Shown here: piece by piece, positions 1 through 8,967 of the stretch
Position numbering within the stretch: position 1 is the stretch's first letter
Layout of the letters: each line of letters starts with the position of its first letter
NCBI GenBank assembly: GCA_004294445.1
Contig: REAZ01000028.1
Coordinates: 1 to 55,289 of the forward strand
DNA from: Cytophagales bacterium
GTDB taxonomy: Bacteria > Bacteroidota > Bacteroidia > Cytophagales > Thermoflexibacteraceae
Length of the DNA stretch: 55,289 nt
Direction of reading: 5' to 3'
The notes under the pieces: generated by a model
The model's database searches: none
What the model was told of the DNA's origin: nothing
Seen by the model: only the letters and a program-made list of their open reading frames with translations
Made by a program: the position numbers and the translations under genes

Positions 1-82
1 TCGTTTCTGCCAGGGACTCGGCATAAACATTTGTTTTGTGAATTTGTGATGGGGCTTTGCCCAGATTTTTGAAAATACTTTG

Positions 83-90
83 TAACTTTG
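83..90 (+). promoter_or_regulatory. Possible -7 promoter element (TAACTTTG)
   Basis: TAACTTTG fits the Bacteroidota -7 consensus TAnnTTTG. A TTTG lies at 56-59, but its 23-nt spacing is longer than the usual 19 or so, so the -33 part is weak. Transcription from here would start near 97 and run straight into the hairpin at 126-168. It would therefore make either a short RNA or an attenuated leader upstream of cca. Confidence 0.4.
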
Positions 91-125
91 CCATCGATTA
101 AAATTTTTGAACTGTTTTAGTTATT

Positions 126-168
126 TGCCTTACTTGTTTTCTCCTAAGATTAGAGTAAGGCATTTTTT
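126..168 (+). terminator. Rho-independent terminator upstream of cca
   Basis: The arms TGCCTTACT (126-134) and AGTAAGGCA (153-161) are perfectly complementary over 9 bp around an 18-nt loop, and a T-rich tract follows. No gene is visible between the window start and this hairpin. It could end a gene lying before the window, or a short transcript from the -7 element at 83-90. Downstream, 181-226 holds further small hairpins (CTACC/GGTAG, and CTACT-GAAA-AGTAG) just before the cca start. Confidence 0.6.
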
Positions 169-294
169 AAATTTTGCTACCTACCTTTTGAGGGTAGTAC
201 CTACTGAAAAGTAGTAATTTTGGTAGTAAAATAATCCAAAATATACATAAATGTATATATAAGTTTCGCAACTGATTGATTATTAATCGTAAAC

Positions 295-1722
295 ATGAAT
301 TTCAAAGATACCTTGCTTCAAAATCCTGTTTTTGCATTATTGGCACAAACGGCACAAGAGATGAAAGTCCCTGCTTATGTGGTAGGTGGCTTTGTGAGAG
401 ATTTGATTTTGAAAAGACCTTCCAAAGACATTGACGTAGTCTGTGTGGGAAGTGGGATAGAATTGGCTGAAAATGTAGCTAAAAACTACCATAAAAAAGA
501 CATAGAAGTTGCTACTTTCAAAAATTTTGGGACGGCGATGATTCGCATAGATGAGTGGGAAGTCGAGTTTGTTGGGGCGCGGAAAGAATCTTACCAACGA
601 GATTCTCGCAAGCCAATAGTAGAAGATGGAACGCTGGAAGACGACCAAAACCGACGAGATTTTACCATTAATGCACTTGCTATTAGCTTGAATGTGAGTG
701 ATTTTGGGGAGCTAATAGACCCTTTTAATGGGGTTGCTGACATGAAAAGAAAAATCATTCGCACGCCGCTAAGTCCTGATATTACTTTTTCTGATGACCC
801 GTTGCGTATGATGCGCGCTATCCGCTTTGCCACCCAACTTTCTTTTGATATTGAGCCTGATACATTTGATGCCATCATTCGCAATAAGGAGAGAATCCAT
901 ATCATCTCAAGAGAACGAATTTCAGACGAACTCAATAAGATTATCCTTGCTCAAAAGCCTTCTTATGGCTTTAATTTGCTGTTTGCGAGTGGCTTACTCA
1001 AACTGTTTTTTCCAGAAATGGTCGATTTGCAAGGTGCGGAAGAGCTGGACGGGAAAACGCATAAGGACAATTTTTATCATACTTTAAAGGTATTAGACAA
1101 TATTTGTGCCTTCACTGACGACCTATGGCTGCGTTGGGCTGCTATCCTGCACGACATAGCAAAGCCCGCTACAAAGCGTTTTGACAAAAAAGTAGGCTGG
1201 ACTTTTCATGGGCATGAGGAGAAAGGTGCGCGCATGGTGCCTGATATATTCCGCAAACTGAAACTGCCAATGAACGAAAAAATGAAATTTGTTCAAAAGT
1301 TAGTTCGCTTGCACCTTCGCCCCATAGCACTCGTAAAAGAAGGCGTAACAGATTCGGCAGTAAGGCGTTTACTTTTTGAAGCAGGAGATAATGCTGACGA
1401 CCTAATGAAACTTTGCCGCGCCGATATTACCTCCAAAGACCACACAAGAGTAAAAAAATATTTGGATAATTTTGCCCGTGTAGAAAAGCGAATGATAGAA
1501 GTAGAGGAGGAAGACAAAATGCGTGATTTTCAACCCGTAATTACAGGAGAGATTATCATGGAAGTCTTTAACCTCAAGCCAAGCAAAGAAGTAGGCTTTA
1601 TAAAAATACAGGTCAGAGAAGCTATTTTAGATGGGGCAATCAAAAATGTCTTAGAGGAAGCCTATCCCTACATGATAGAACAAGCAAAGGCATTAGGATT
1701 AAAACCTGTCAAAGAAATGTAA
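295..1722 (+). CDS. cca: CCA-adding enzyme / poly(A) polymerase family tRNA nucleotidyltransferase
   Basis: This 475-aa protein belongs to the class II nucleotidyltransferase family that adds or repairs the 3' CCA of tRNAs in the cytoplasm. The head domain has GGFVRD at residues 31-36 and the metal-binding DID at 45-47. [10 protein letters not shown] (120-129) and [13 protein letters not shown] (167-179) are the usual ribose and template-recognition motifs. A C-terminal HD domain follows, with H262 and HD at 286-287, as in the bacterial cca-HD subgroup. The tRNA gene in this window has no encoded CCA, consistent with a need for this enzyme. A membrane-protein gene starts 2 nt after the stop, so the two are probably cotranscribed. 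It could act mainly as poly(A) polymerase, which sequence alone cannot exclude. Confidence 0.93.
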   Translation: MNFKDTLLQNPVFALLAQTAQEMKVPAYVVGGFVRDLILKRPSKDIDVVCVGSGIELAENVAKNYHKKDIEVATFKNFGTAMIRIDEWEVEFVGARKESYQRDSRKPIVEDGTLEDDQNRRDFTINALAISLNVSDFGELIDPFNGVADMKRKIIRTPLSPDITFSDDPLRMMRAIRFATQLSFDIEPDTFDAIIRNKERIHIISRERISDELNKIILAQKPSYGFNLLFASGLLKLFFPEMVDLQGAEELDGKTHKDNFYHTLKVLDNICAFTDDLWLRWAAILHDIAKPATKRFDKKVGWTFHGHEEKGARMVPDIFRKLKLPMNEKMKFVQKLVRLHLRPIALVKEGVTDSAVRRLLFEAGDNADDLMKLCRADITSKDHTRVKKYLDNFARVEKRMIEVEEEDKMRDFQPVITGEIIMEVFNLKPSKEVGFIKIQVREAILDGAIKNVLEEAYPYMIEQAKALGLKPVKEM

Positions 1723-1723
1723 T

Positions 1724-2173
1724 ATGCGGTTCAGGGATAGTGTATTCTTTTTTTTATCAATACTGCTTATTTTTTTCGAAGGCATCTGGCTGGCTCAAAT
1801 CTTAGCCCGTATTAATGCAGTCCTAAATGTCTATTTCTATCACAGTTCTTATGCTTGGATAAGTAATATTTTTTCATTTTTCTCTTTAAAAATACCTGTT
1901 ATTGCAGAAAATCTTGCACAGTTTATCCTTGCCTTTGCTCACCTTTTTGTTTCGTTAATTGCCTTAAAATTGTACTTTAAATGGAGCAAAAAGCAGTTTT
2001 TTTACGGCTTCATTGGTGCTTATATAGCTTTTATTTTTACATCAGTAACTCTTATACTTTTATATGCCATACAAGTAAGATTTTTTAGCGTATGGCAAGA
2101 TTTTATCAATTTATTTTTTTCTCCATTTCTGATAATTTTTATATTTTTGGTGATAAAATTGGTAAAGAAATAA
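1724..2173 (+). CDS. Hypothetical four-helix integral membrane protein
   Basis: I do not recognise this 149-aa protein. It is almost entirely hydrophobic, with roughly four predicted membrane segments near residues 5-30, 55-80, 90-115 and 125-145, separated by short charged stretches such as KWSKK. There is no signal peptidase site and no catalytic motif. The start is the first ATG after the cca stop, with only 1 nt between the genes, so it is probably translated by coupling with cca. No functional link to tRNA maturation is evident. Confidence 0.7.
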   Translation: MRFRDSVFFFLSILLIFFEGIWLAQILARINAVLNVYFYHSSYAWISNIFSFFSLKIPVIAENLAQFILAFAHLFVSLIALKLYFKWSKKQFFYGFIGAYIAFIFTSVTLILLYAIQVRFFSVWQDFINLFFSPFLIIFIFLVIKLVKK

Positions 2174-2229
2174 GTATATTTGTTTGAGGTTTCAATTTAA
2201 GGAATTACACTTTTTATACCAATACGATT

Positions 2230-2607
2230 ATGAAACATATTTTCCAAGCGATAGCAGGAATGCTAAGTATCGTCTGCTTGACTTCTTTGGCTCTGCCGAA
2301 AGTTCATAGGCAAGACTCAAAAGTAAAGATTGTGAATAAATCTGACTTGAATATCGACCATATTTACTTTTCCTCTCCCGACAAAAACACTTGGGACGAA
2401 GATGACGTACTCGGAGATGATGAAGTGCTACTGCCAAATGAATCTATTGTGGTACTTGTGGAATGTGGTACTTGGGACGTAAAACTTGTACTCGAAGACG
2501 GCGGCACTTGCTTGGGTTATGATGAGCATATTTGCAATAATGAAGTGTGGGAAATTACAAATGCTGACTGCAACGGAGATGGCAAAGAAGATGATGGCAA
2601 AAAATAG
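2230..2607 (+). CDS. Small exported protein, first of a tandem paralogous pair
   Basis: This 125-aa acidic protein has an N-terminal hydrophobic segment (about residues 5-23) typical of Sec export. The mature part looks like a compact beta domain. It shares with the next gene the pattern (I)YFS..DK..W, then LG(D/S)DE, then ES(I)xVLV(E/D)C, then TWDVK. Cysteines are positioned alike in the two proteins, suggesting disulphides. The tail is rich in Asp, Gly and Lys (NGDGKEDDGKK). I recognise no family. The pattern is consistent with a periplasmic or cell-surface protein, but that is inference. Confidence 0.7.
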   Translation: MKHIFQAIAGMLSIVCLTSLALPKVHRQDSKVKIVNKSDLNIDHIYFSSPDKNTWDEDDVLGDDEVLLPNESIVVLVECGTWDVKLVLEDGGTCLGYDEHICNNEVWEITNADCNGDGKEDDGKK

Positions 2608-2696
2608 CGTGGCATAACATTTGTTATTTGTTCACTCAGATAGAAATACATACACATTAATTTTCCTTATCTATCATTAATTTTAAAACGAAAAAA

Positions 2697-3056
2697 ATGA
2701 GAAAAAACATAAAAAGTATTGCTTATGCTGTAGTTGCTTTGGTGCTTATTGGTGGTCTTGCCTCGATGACAATGAAGAAAACATCAGTAAACGCATCAAA
2801 AATTAAAATTACTAACGGTAGTAGCTGGGATATTGATAACATCTACTTTTCACCTGTGGACAAATCCTCTTGGGGTGCGGATATTTTGGGCAGCGATGAG
2901 ATATTAGAACCCGGAGAATCTATCACTGTATTAGTTGATTGTGCTACTTGGGACGTGAAGTTTGTGGCAGAAGACGATGCCGAGTGTATCGTAGAAGATT
3001 TAGATATTTGTGAGGAAGAAGGTACTTGGACGATAGACGACCTCGGTTGCGATTAG
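2697..3056 (+). CDS. Small exported protein, second of a tandem paralogous pair
   Basis: This 119-aa protein has a signal-peptide-like or membrane-anchor segment at about residues 8-25. The acidic domain that follows is clearly homologous to the preceding gene product: KI.ITNGS, then IYFSPVDKSSW, ILGSDEIL, ESITVLVDC and TWDVKFV. Compared with its neighbour it lacks the C-terminal Gly/Asp/Lys tail. The two genes are 89 nt apart on the same strand, and a terminator follows this one, so they likely form one short transcription unit born by duplication. Function unknown. Confidence 0.7.
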   Translation: MRKNIKSIAYAVVALVLIGGLASMTMKKTSVNASKIKITNGSSWDIDNIYFSPVDKSSWGADILGSDEILEPGESITVLVDCATWDVKFVAEDDAECIVEDLDICEEEGTWTIDDLGCD

Positions 3057-3080
3057 CCAAATGGAACATAAAATAATAGA

Positions 3081-3116
3081 AAGACTTTATACTCAAAAGT
3101 ATAAGGTCTTTTTTTG
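3081..3116 (+). terminator. Rho-independent terminator
   Basis: AAGACTTTATACT and AGTATAAGGTCTT form a stem with one G.U-type mismatch around a 4-nt loop, followed by seven T residues. It closes the unit carrying the two small exported paralogues. Confidence 0.85.
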
Positions 3117-3267
3117 TGCAAAAACATTGTTATTTTCATTGTTGTTATTAATTTTACATTCCGAAGGCTATTATTGAGCTATCGTGCAGGTCAGACTTTG
3201 GGTATAGACCAAAATAACCAATAACCCAATAATTAGTAACTCAATAACTTAATACTATAAATATAAT

Positions 3268-4248
3268 ATGAGAGAGATACAATTCAGAGAAGCACTTCGC
3301 GAAGCTATGTCAGAGGAAATGCGATTAGATAAAAACGTATTTTTGATGGGAGAGGAAGTAGCTGAATACAACGGGGCATACAAAGTGAGCCAAGGAATGT
3401 TGGAAGAGTTTGGAGCTGACAGAGTGATAGATACGCCGATTGCAGAGTTAGGCTTTGCGGGCATTGGCGTTGGGGCAGCTATGAATGGCTTACGACCCAT
3501 CATCGAGTTTATGACTTTCAATTTTTCCTTAGTAGCAATAGACCAAGTAATTAACTCTGCGGCAAAAATATTGTCTATGTCAGCAGGGCAGTACCATGCA
3601 CCTATAGTGTTCCGAGGTCCTACGGGCAATGCTGGAATGCTTGGAGCGCAGCACTCCCAAAACTTTGAAAATTGGTATGCTAACACGCCTGGGCTAAAAG
3701 TAGTAGTTCCCTCTAATCCGTATGATGCCAAAGGTTTGCTCAAAACGGCTATCAGAGATAACGATCCTGTTATTTTTATGGAATCAGAAGTGATGTACGG
3801 TGATAAAGGACAAGTTCCTGAAGGTGAGTACCTTATCCCTATAGGCGTAGCAGATGTAAAGAGGGAAGGTACAGATGTAACTTTGGTTTCTTTCGGCAAA
3901 ATGATGAAAATAGCGTTGCAGGCAGCTACTGAGCTTGCCAAAGAAGGCATATCAGTTGAAGTAATAGATTTGCGTTCGGTACGCCCTATCGACTATGCCG
4001 CTATCGTCAAATCAGTGCAAAAAACTAACCGCTTAGTGATTTTGGAGGAGGCTTGGCCTCTGTCTTCTATCGCTACCGATATTACTTTTAATGTACAGCG
4101 TCAAGCTTTTGATTATTTGGATGCTCCTATTTTGCGGGTGAACTCTATGGACGTGCCTCTGCCGTATGCGCCAACACTCATAGATGCTATTTTGCCAAAT
4201 CTGAAACGCACAGTAGATGCTATTCATAAAGTTTTGTATAGAAAATAG
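3268..4248 (+). CDS. pdhB: Pyruvate dehydrogenase E1 component, beta subunit
   Basis: This 326-aa protein matches the transketolase pyrimidine-binding plus C-terminal domain of 2-oxoacid dehydrogenase E1 beta subunits. With the alpha subunit and thiamine diphosphate these decarboxylate pyruvate for acetyl-CoA synthesis. Recognisable stretches are EEVAEYNGAYKVSQG near residue 28, DTPIAELGFAGIGVGAA near residue 56, RGPTGNAG near 115 and LEEAWP near 259. Length is normal for the family. The E1 alpha and E2 genes are not adjacent, as is common in Bacteroidota. A branched-chain 2-oxoacid E1 beta is a less likely reading. A terminator follows at 4280. Confidence 0.9.
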   Translation: MREIQFREALREAMSEEMRLDKNVFLMGEEVAEYNGAYKVSQGMLEEFGADRVIDTPIAELGFAGIGVGAAMNGLRPIIEFMTFNFSLVAIDQVINSAAKILSMSAGQYHAPIVFRGPTGNAGMLGAQHSQNFENWYANTPGLKVVVPSNPYDAKGLLKTAIRDNDPVIFMESEVMYGDKGQVPEGEYLIPIGVADVKREGTDVTLVSFGKMMKIALQAATELAKEGISVEVIDLRSVRPIDYAAIVKSVQKTNRLVILEEAWPLSSIATDITFNVQRQAFDYLDAPILRVNSMDVPLPYAPTLIDAILPNLKRTVDAIHKVLYRK

Positions 4249-4279
4249 TTAGTAATCAGGCTACTAAAATATATTTAGG

Positions 4280-4310
4280 AAAACGGTGTCAGTAAAATGA
4301 TGCCGTTTTT
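4280..4310 (+). terminator. Rho-independent terminator after pdhB
   Basis: AAAACGGTGTCA and TGATGCCGTTTT pair with a small internal mismatch around a short A-rich loop, followed by T residues. It separates pdhB from the next gene. Confidence 0.7.
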
Positions 4311-4311
4311 G

Positions 4312-4319
4312 TATTTTTG
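4312..4319 (+). promoter_or_regulatory. Possible -7 promoter element (TATTTTTG)
   Basis: TATTTTTG fits TAnnTTTG and lies about 38 nt before the GTG start at 4357, directly after the pdhB terminator. A clear -33 TTTG at the right spacing is not visible, so support is partial. Confidence 0.4.
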
Positions 4320-4356
4320 TACAAGTAATGATTGATAGTCTAAATCATAATAAATA

Positions 4357-7158
4357 GTGAGCAATACAACTAACCGCAATTTCTACCTCATTCCTCTGGC
4401 AGTGGCAGTGATGATTTATCTTCTTTTCCAAGGGCTAAGTTCGCTGTGGAGCAAGGCAAAAACCGATGATGTTTGGGCTTTGATTCCTGAAAATGCAATA
4501 CTTGCGCTTGAGGTTGGTAATGCTTCTTATCTATGGCAAAAAGCAGATTCTTTTTCTATCTGGAAAAGCCTCAATGAAACTGCTTATTTCCAAAAAATGA
4601 AACAGAGAACGGCCTTATTAGACTCTTTGCTCAGGCAAGGCTTAGACGTAGAGCAATATCTTAGAGAAAAAGAAGTAGTTATTAGTATGCACATTGTTTC
4701 AAAAGGCGATTTAGATTACTTATTTTTTGTCCCTATTGCAGATGGAGATAATAATTTTGCTAATCAAGTAATTAAGGCGTTAGACGAACGCAAGCATTTT
4801 ATTTTTGATAAGCATGAGTATCAAGGTATTACTATCTATGAGGTGATTCAAGGCAAAGATACATTTTCTTATATTTTTCATAAAAATTACTTCGTTGGGA
4901 GCTTTACGCCTTTTTTGGTAGAAGATGCCATTCGCAATGTAAGCGGGGCAAATAAAAATAATTTCCTAAAAGTCAATGAATCTGCTTTCGAATTCGAGAA
5001 AACAAAGACGAATCTTGCAGAAGAAAATAGGGGCAGTGTTTATGTAAATGTTAATCTATTTTCCAAACTTATAGAGATGTTTTCCAATGTTTTGCCCACC
5101 CAACAGCAAAACAATTTGCTTTCTATTTTTTCCCCTGCCATAGTAGCAAATTGGCAGCTACAGGGCGAAAAAATGACCTTAGAGGGCGTAGCGGCAGCAG
5201 AAGACCTCAAAGATTACAAGCATTATCTTTCCATATTTCAAGGGCAAAAACCTACCGAGTTGAACAATTTGCTCAATTTTATACCCAAACGTACCGCTAT
5301 TTTTTATAGGTTAAGTTTTGACCAAAACGAAAAATTTTATGAATCTATCAGAAATTATTGGGCAAAAAATGACACATTGCTCTATATTTCTTCAGATAGC
5401 CTCGAAAATCAGCACGATTTCAATAGCAAGGATTTTTATGAAGATTTGCGAGGCGAAGTTGCCATCAGCACTTTGGAATCGTTGGATAACAGCGAAGTGG
5501 ATAAATTGGTTTTTGCCAAAATCAGAAACCCAACGGATATGCTCAAGCGAATGAACCGCCTCGCAATGAATGGCATTTCGGGCAAGCAAGACAGTATTGT
5601 TTATGAAAACTATGGTAAGCTCAAAATAGTACAACTCAGTGTCCCCGAACTCCCCGAAAAGCTATTTGGGAGGCTATATTCAGGATTTTTTCATAGTTAT
5701 TTCACCATCATCAACGATTATTTGGTCATCGGCAATAGCTTCAAAGCCATTCGCAACTTGCTCAATGACGTGGGTAATGAACAGGTGTGGGCAAAATTGG
5801 ACAAGCAAAAAAAGATGCTCGGCGTACTTAGCAAAGAGGCAAATTTTACCTTGATAGTCAATAATTTGCGATGCTGGAATATCCTGAAAGCAAACCTTAG
5901 CAATGATTGGCAGGAGGTAGCAGAACGGCACAAACGGCACTTATTGCGTTTTGAGTTCTGTACTTATCAGGCAAATTTGAGAAATAATACCTATATAAGC
6001 GTTTTTAACTTACTTCACCGAAAATTGAATTTTAATAAGAAAGGAGGCTTACACAGCCCCGTCTTGCTTGCCAAAACTACTATAGACGAAAAAATCATTA
6101 CAAAGCCATTTATCGTCAAAAATCATACAGATAAAAGCAGAGAAGTATTGGTGCAAGATGCTAAGAATGTGCTACATCTGATAGGGTCGCAGGGTAAGAA
6201 ACTTTGGAGTCTGCCTATGGGCGGGAAACTGCTACCCGAAATATATCAAATAGATATGTTGGCAAACGAAAAACTGCAATACTTGGTGAGTATTAGCAAA
6301 AAAACTTATGTAATAGACCGCTTAGGACGCATACTCTCCAATTTCCCCATCGAGTATAATTTCGAGCAGCCCTTGGAGCATTTGGGTTTTATAGATTATG
6401 ACAAAACAAAGGCATATCGCTTTAGCGTTTCGGATATGCAAGGAAATATATATTTGTTTTCCAAAGAAGGAAAAATACTAAGTGGCTGGAATCCAAGACG
6501 TTTGATGTATCCTTTGGCAATACCACCTATTCATGTACGAATAGGTACTCAAGATTGCATCATTGCTGTTCAGGGGAACGGCGTTGTCAATCTGTTCAAA
6601 CGCAATGGAGAAATGTATAGCGGTTTTCCTATGAGTTTTGATAATACCAACATTTTCAGCCATGTATATATCCAATATGGTACGCTGCTCTCCAACACAC
6701 TCATCATTTTGCTCTCTTCGAAAGGCGACCTGATAAAAGTAAATTTGCTTGGGCAGGTCATCAGCAGGGAAAACTTTGCAAGGGACGAAACCGAAACCTA
6801 CTACAGCTTGGGCATAGACGAAATAGATGGGCAAGACTGGGTAATAGCTCGGCAAAGCAATAACTTAGTGAGCATTTTGGCAAAAGATGGCAAAGTGCTT
6901 TTTGAAAAGGAATTTGCTAACCCGTCAGACAAAATAGTGCAGTATTTTAACTTTGGAACTAATTTGGAGATTTTTGCCATTACAGACAAACAAGCCCACA
7001 AAACTTACCTTTACCACATCAACGGAGATAGCATTACAGAAAATCCATTGGACAGCGACCAAGCCGTAAGCCTTTTCTATTCAGAACTTTATGAGAAAAT
7101 TATTATCTATAAATGTTTCCAAAACGAAGTACAGCAGTTGAGTATTCTAAGGAATTGA
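4357..7158 (+). CDS. Large membrane-anchored protein, DUF3352-like region plus C-terminal beta-propeller-like region
   Basis: This 933-aa protein begins at a GTG; no ATG is available near the predicted membrane anchor at about residues 9-27. The part after the anchor has the look of DUF3352-type proteins: an IPENAILALEV opening, then repeated alternating domains comparing self values up to about residue 590. The last 330 residues contain repeating beta-strand blocks of the type V-x-L-F-x-R-x-G-E with following strands. This suggests a PQQ- or WD-like propeller. The bulk of the protein is probably periplasmic. Catalytic residues are not evident. The gene stands alone between a terminator and convergent genes. 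The family assignment is tentative. Confidence 0.6.
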   Translation: MSNTTNRNFYLIPLAVAVMIYLLFQGLSSLWSKAKTDDVWALIPENAILALEVGNASYLWQKADSFSIWKSLNETAYFQKMKQRTALLDSLLRQGLDVEQYLREKEVVISMHIVSKGDLDYLFFVPIADGDNNFANQVIKALDERKHFIFDKHEYQGITIYEVIQGKDTFSYIFHKNYFVGSFTPFLVEDAIRNVSGANKNNFLKVNESAFEFEKTKTNLAEENRGSVYVNVNLFSKLIEMFSNVLPTQQQNNLLSIFSPAIVANWQLQGEKMTLEGVAAAEDLKDYKHYLSIFQGQKPTELNNLLNFIPKRTAIFYRLSFDQNEKFYESIRNYWAKNDTLLYISSDSLENQHDFNSKDFYEDLRGEVAISTLESLDNSEVDKLVFAKIRNPTDMLKRMNRLAMNGISGKQDSIVYENYGKLKIVQLSVPELPEKLFGRLYSGFFHSYFTIINDYLVIGNSFKAIRNLLNDVGNEQVWAKLDKQKKMLGVLSKEANFTLIVNNLRCWNILKANLSNDWQEVAERHKRHLLRFEFCTYQANLRNNTYISVFNLLHRKLNFNKKGGLHSPVLLAKTTIDEKIITKPFIVKNHTDKSREVLVQDAKNVLHLIGSQGKKLWSLPMGGKLLPEIYQIDMLANEKLQYLVSISKKTYVIDRLGRILSNFPIEYNFEQPLEHLGFIDYDKTKAYRFSVSDMQGNIYLFSKEGKILSGWNPRRLMYPLAIPPIHVRIGTQDCIIAVQGNGVVNLFKRNGEMYSGFPMSFDNTNIFSHVYIQYGTLLSNTLIILLSSKGDLIKVNLLGQVISRENFARDETETYYSLGIDEIDGQDWVIARQSNNLVSILAKDGKVLFEKEFANPSDKIVQYFNFGTNLEIFAITDKQAHKTYLYHINGDSITENPLDSDQAVSLFYSELYEKIIIYKCFQNEVQQLSILRN

Positions 7159-7188
7159 AAGAGTAGGCTATTATTTTTTTCATCTCCT

Positions 7189-7872
7189 CTAATCTATCAT
7201 TAATTTGGTGAGTAGAATCTCTTTGAATTTTCGTAGGATAGCTATTATTTGCAGCAAATCTTCGGCATTAGTACATTCGTAAGCCTTTGAAATACAATAA
7301 TCTTTGCCCTCCATAATTACAAATTTCCAATTCGCCCCCATAATATCTATTCCATATAGAGGCTTTCCATTTTTATTTTTGACTTGGGCTATCATAAAAG
7401 CCTCTAAGAGCTGTGCCATCGAATCTCCCTAAGGATTTTTATATGGTTTGTACTCCTGAAAATGAAAATAAGGTGTGGTAAATACATCTAATATACCTTT
7501 AGCTATCATGAAATCGGACTTTACAGTGAGTTTTATGCCCTCTACTGTTGCCGAAATCGTTTTGTCAAAAAATGTAACAATATTATTTTCTGAAACTAAA
7601 TACCCTAATTCTAAAATATATGTAATAAATTTCATTTTCAAATCTTCTTCGCTCCATCCCGCTATTTGCGTTTGGGATTCTAAGAGTTTTCTATCGAATA
7701 GAGTTTGCTCAAAAGCATCAAAAGTAGCATTTTCCACATTTAGCCATTCTTCCATCAGCGGCGTATTGTAGGTAACTATTCTGTTGAGTTTGAACAATAG
7801 AATCAAATCGCCCTCCTTATATTGCTTGCCTTTTGGTATTTCTTCGTCCAAATTATATTTTTTTCTTGCCAT
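7189..7872 (-). pseudogene. Hypothetical gene split by one in-frame TAG codon
   Basis: On the minus strand an open frame runs from ATG 7872 (MARKKYNL...) to 7189, broken only by TAG at 7429-7431. The residues before the stop (EYKPYKNP) and after it (GDSMAQLLEAF) read on smoothly as one protein, and the second half would otherwise have to start at ATG 7419 in the same frame. The composite of about 227 residues resembles small conserved Bacteroidota proteins ending in a beta-sheet plus helix domain (YGIDIMG, WKFVIMEGK, LLQIIAILRKFKEIL). I place the start at 7872, not 7893, because a TATATTTG -7 element lies at 7898-7891, which would put the transcript start downstream of 7893. Alternatives are two real separate proteins, readthrough, or a sequencing error. 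Confidence 0.6.
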
Positions 7873-7890
7873 AATTCTGTGTATTTTTTC

Positions 7891-7898
7891 CAAATATA
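7891..7898 (-). promoter_or_regulatory. Possible -7 promoter element (TATATTTG)
   Basis: On the minus strand TATATTTG matches TAnnTTTG and lies about 20 nt before ATG 7872. No well-spaced -33 element is obvious. It supports the downstream start codon of the split gene. Confidence 0.4.
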
Positions 7899-7975
7899 CT
7901 AAGTTTTTTGCAAAAATAAAACATACCTTGCAAAATAGATATAGGTTTTGTTTTCCTAAATTATTTTTTTATTCC

Positions 7976-8839
7976 ATGAAATACAATTATCTCACTCCTG
8001 AACTCATTAATCAATTCATTGACAATGCCTTACAAGAAGATGTGGGCGAAGGCGACCATTCTTCTCTTTCGGCTGTCCCTGTCGAATCGGTTCGCAAGGC
8101 TCGCCTTTTGGTCAAAGATGACTGCATATTGGCGGGTGTTGAGTTAGCCACGCACATTTTTGGGCGTGTAAATCCCGATTTGCAGCTTACCATAGCCATT
8201 GGCGATGGGCAGGAGGTACGCAAGGGAGATATTGCCTTTGTAGTAGAGGGCAAGGCACAATCCATACTTACAGCAGAAAGATTGGTGCTGAACTGTATGC
8301 AACGCATGAGTGCGATAGCTACCCAAACTCGCAAAGCCGCCAAAGCCTTAGAAGGAACAAAAACAAAGGTTTTGGATACCCGAAAGACTACGCCAAACTT
8401 TCGCCTCATGGAAAAATGGGCAGTAAAAATTGGAGGCGGTGAGAATCATAGATTTGGTTTATTTGACATGATAATGCTCAAAGACAACCACATAGACTAT
8501 GCAGGAGGCGTAAGGAAAGCAATAGAAGCTGCAGTAAGCTACCGCAACAAATTAGGCAAGGACATAGGCATAGAAGTAGAAACTCGCAATCTGGCGGAGG
8601 TCAAAGAAGCCATAGAAGTAGGCAATGACGATATTCAAGTCATCATGCTTGATAATATGTCCTTAGCCATGATGACCGAAGCCGTAAGGCTCATCAATGG
8701 CAAATACCTAACAGAGGCATCGGGCGGCTTGACCATCGATGACCTGCCCGCCGTAGCTGCTTGCGGCGTGGATTTCGTTTCTATGGGTGCGCTTACGCAC
8801 TCGGCAAAAGCCGTAGATTTGAGTTTGAAAGCGTTTTGA
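7976..8839 (+). CDS. nadC: Nicotinate-nucleotide pyrophosphorylase (carboxylating), quinolinate phosphoribosyltransferase
   Basis: This 287-aa enzyme converts quinolinate and PRPP to nicotinate mononucleotide and CO2 in de novo NAD synthesis. Family signatures are EDVGEGDHSS near residue 21, LNCMQRMSAIAT near 103, DTRKTTPNFR near 132, KIGGGENHRFGLFDMIMLKDNH near 147, EVETRN, and SGG near the C-terminus. The open frame extends 64 codons upstream, but that extension is low-complexity and overlaps the divergent neighbour. The ATG at 7976 gives the normal family length and N-terminus. nadA and nadB are not adjacent. Confidence 0.95.
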   Translation: MKYNYLTPELINQFIDNALQEDVGEGDHSSLSAVPVESVRKARLLVKDDCILAGVELATHIFGRVNPDLQLTIAIGDGQEVRKGDIAFVVEGKAQSILTAERLVLNCMQRMSAIATQTRKAAKALEGTKTKVLDTRKTTPNFRLMEKWAVKIGGGENHRFGLFDMIMLKDNHIDYAGGVRKAIEAAVSYRNKLGKDIGIEVETRNLAEVKEAIEVGNDDIQVIMLDNMSLAMMTEAVRLINGKYLTEASGGLTIDDLPAVAACGVDFVSMGALTHSAKAVDLSLKAF

Positions 8840-8967
8840 TTATTCTGTATTTCAAATAAATATAAAATTGAAAACACAAGAGGATATTTGTAGTTTTAGG
8901 AATGAGATAACTTCAAAAAAGTAAAAACATTGATAAGCAATCATTAAATTAAATTGTAAATACGAAA

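Noticed and set aside
7429..7431. TAG read as pyrrolysine
   Set aside because: No pylT- or pylS-like gene is seen, and every other gene ending in TAG here stops normally. A nonsense mutation is simpler.
7784..7975. 64-codon upstream extension of nadC
   Set aside because: Low-complexity, no family match, and it runs over the divergent split gene. ATG 7976 gives the correct N-terminus.
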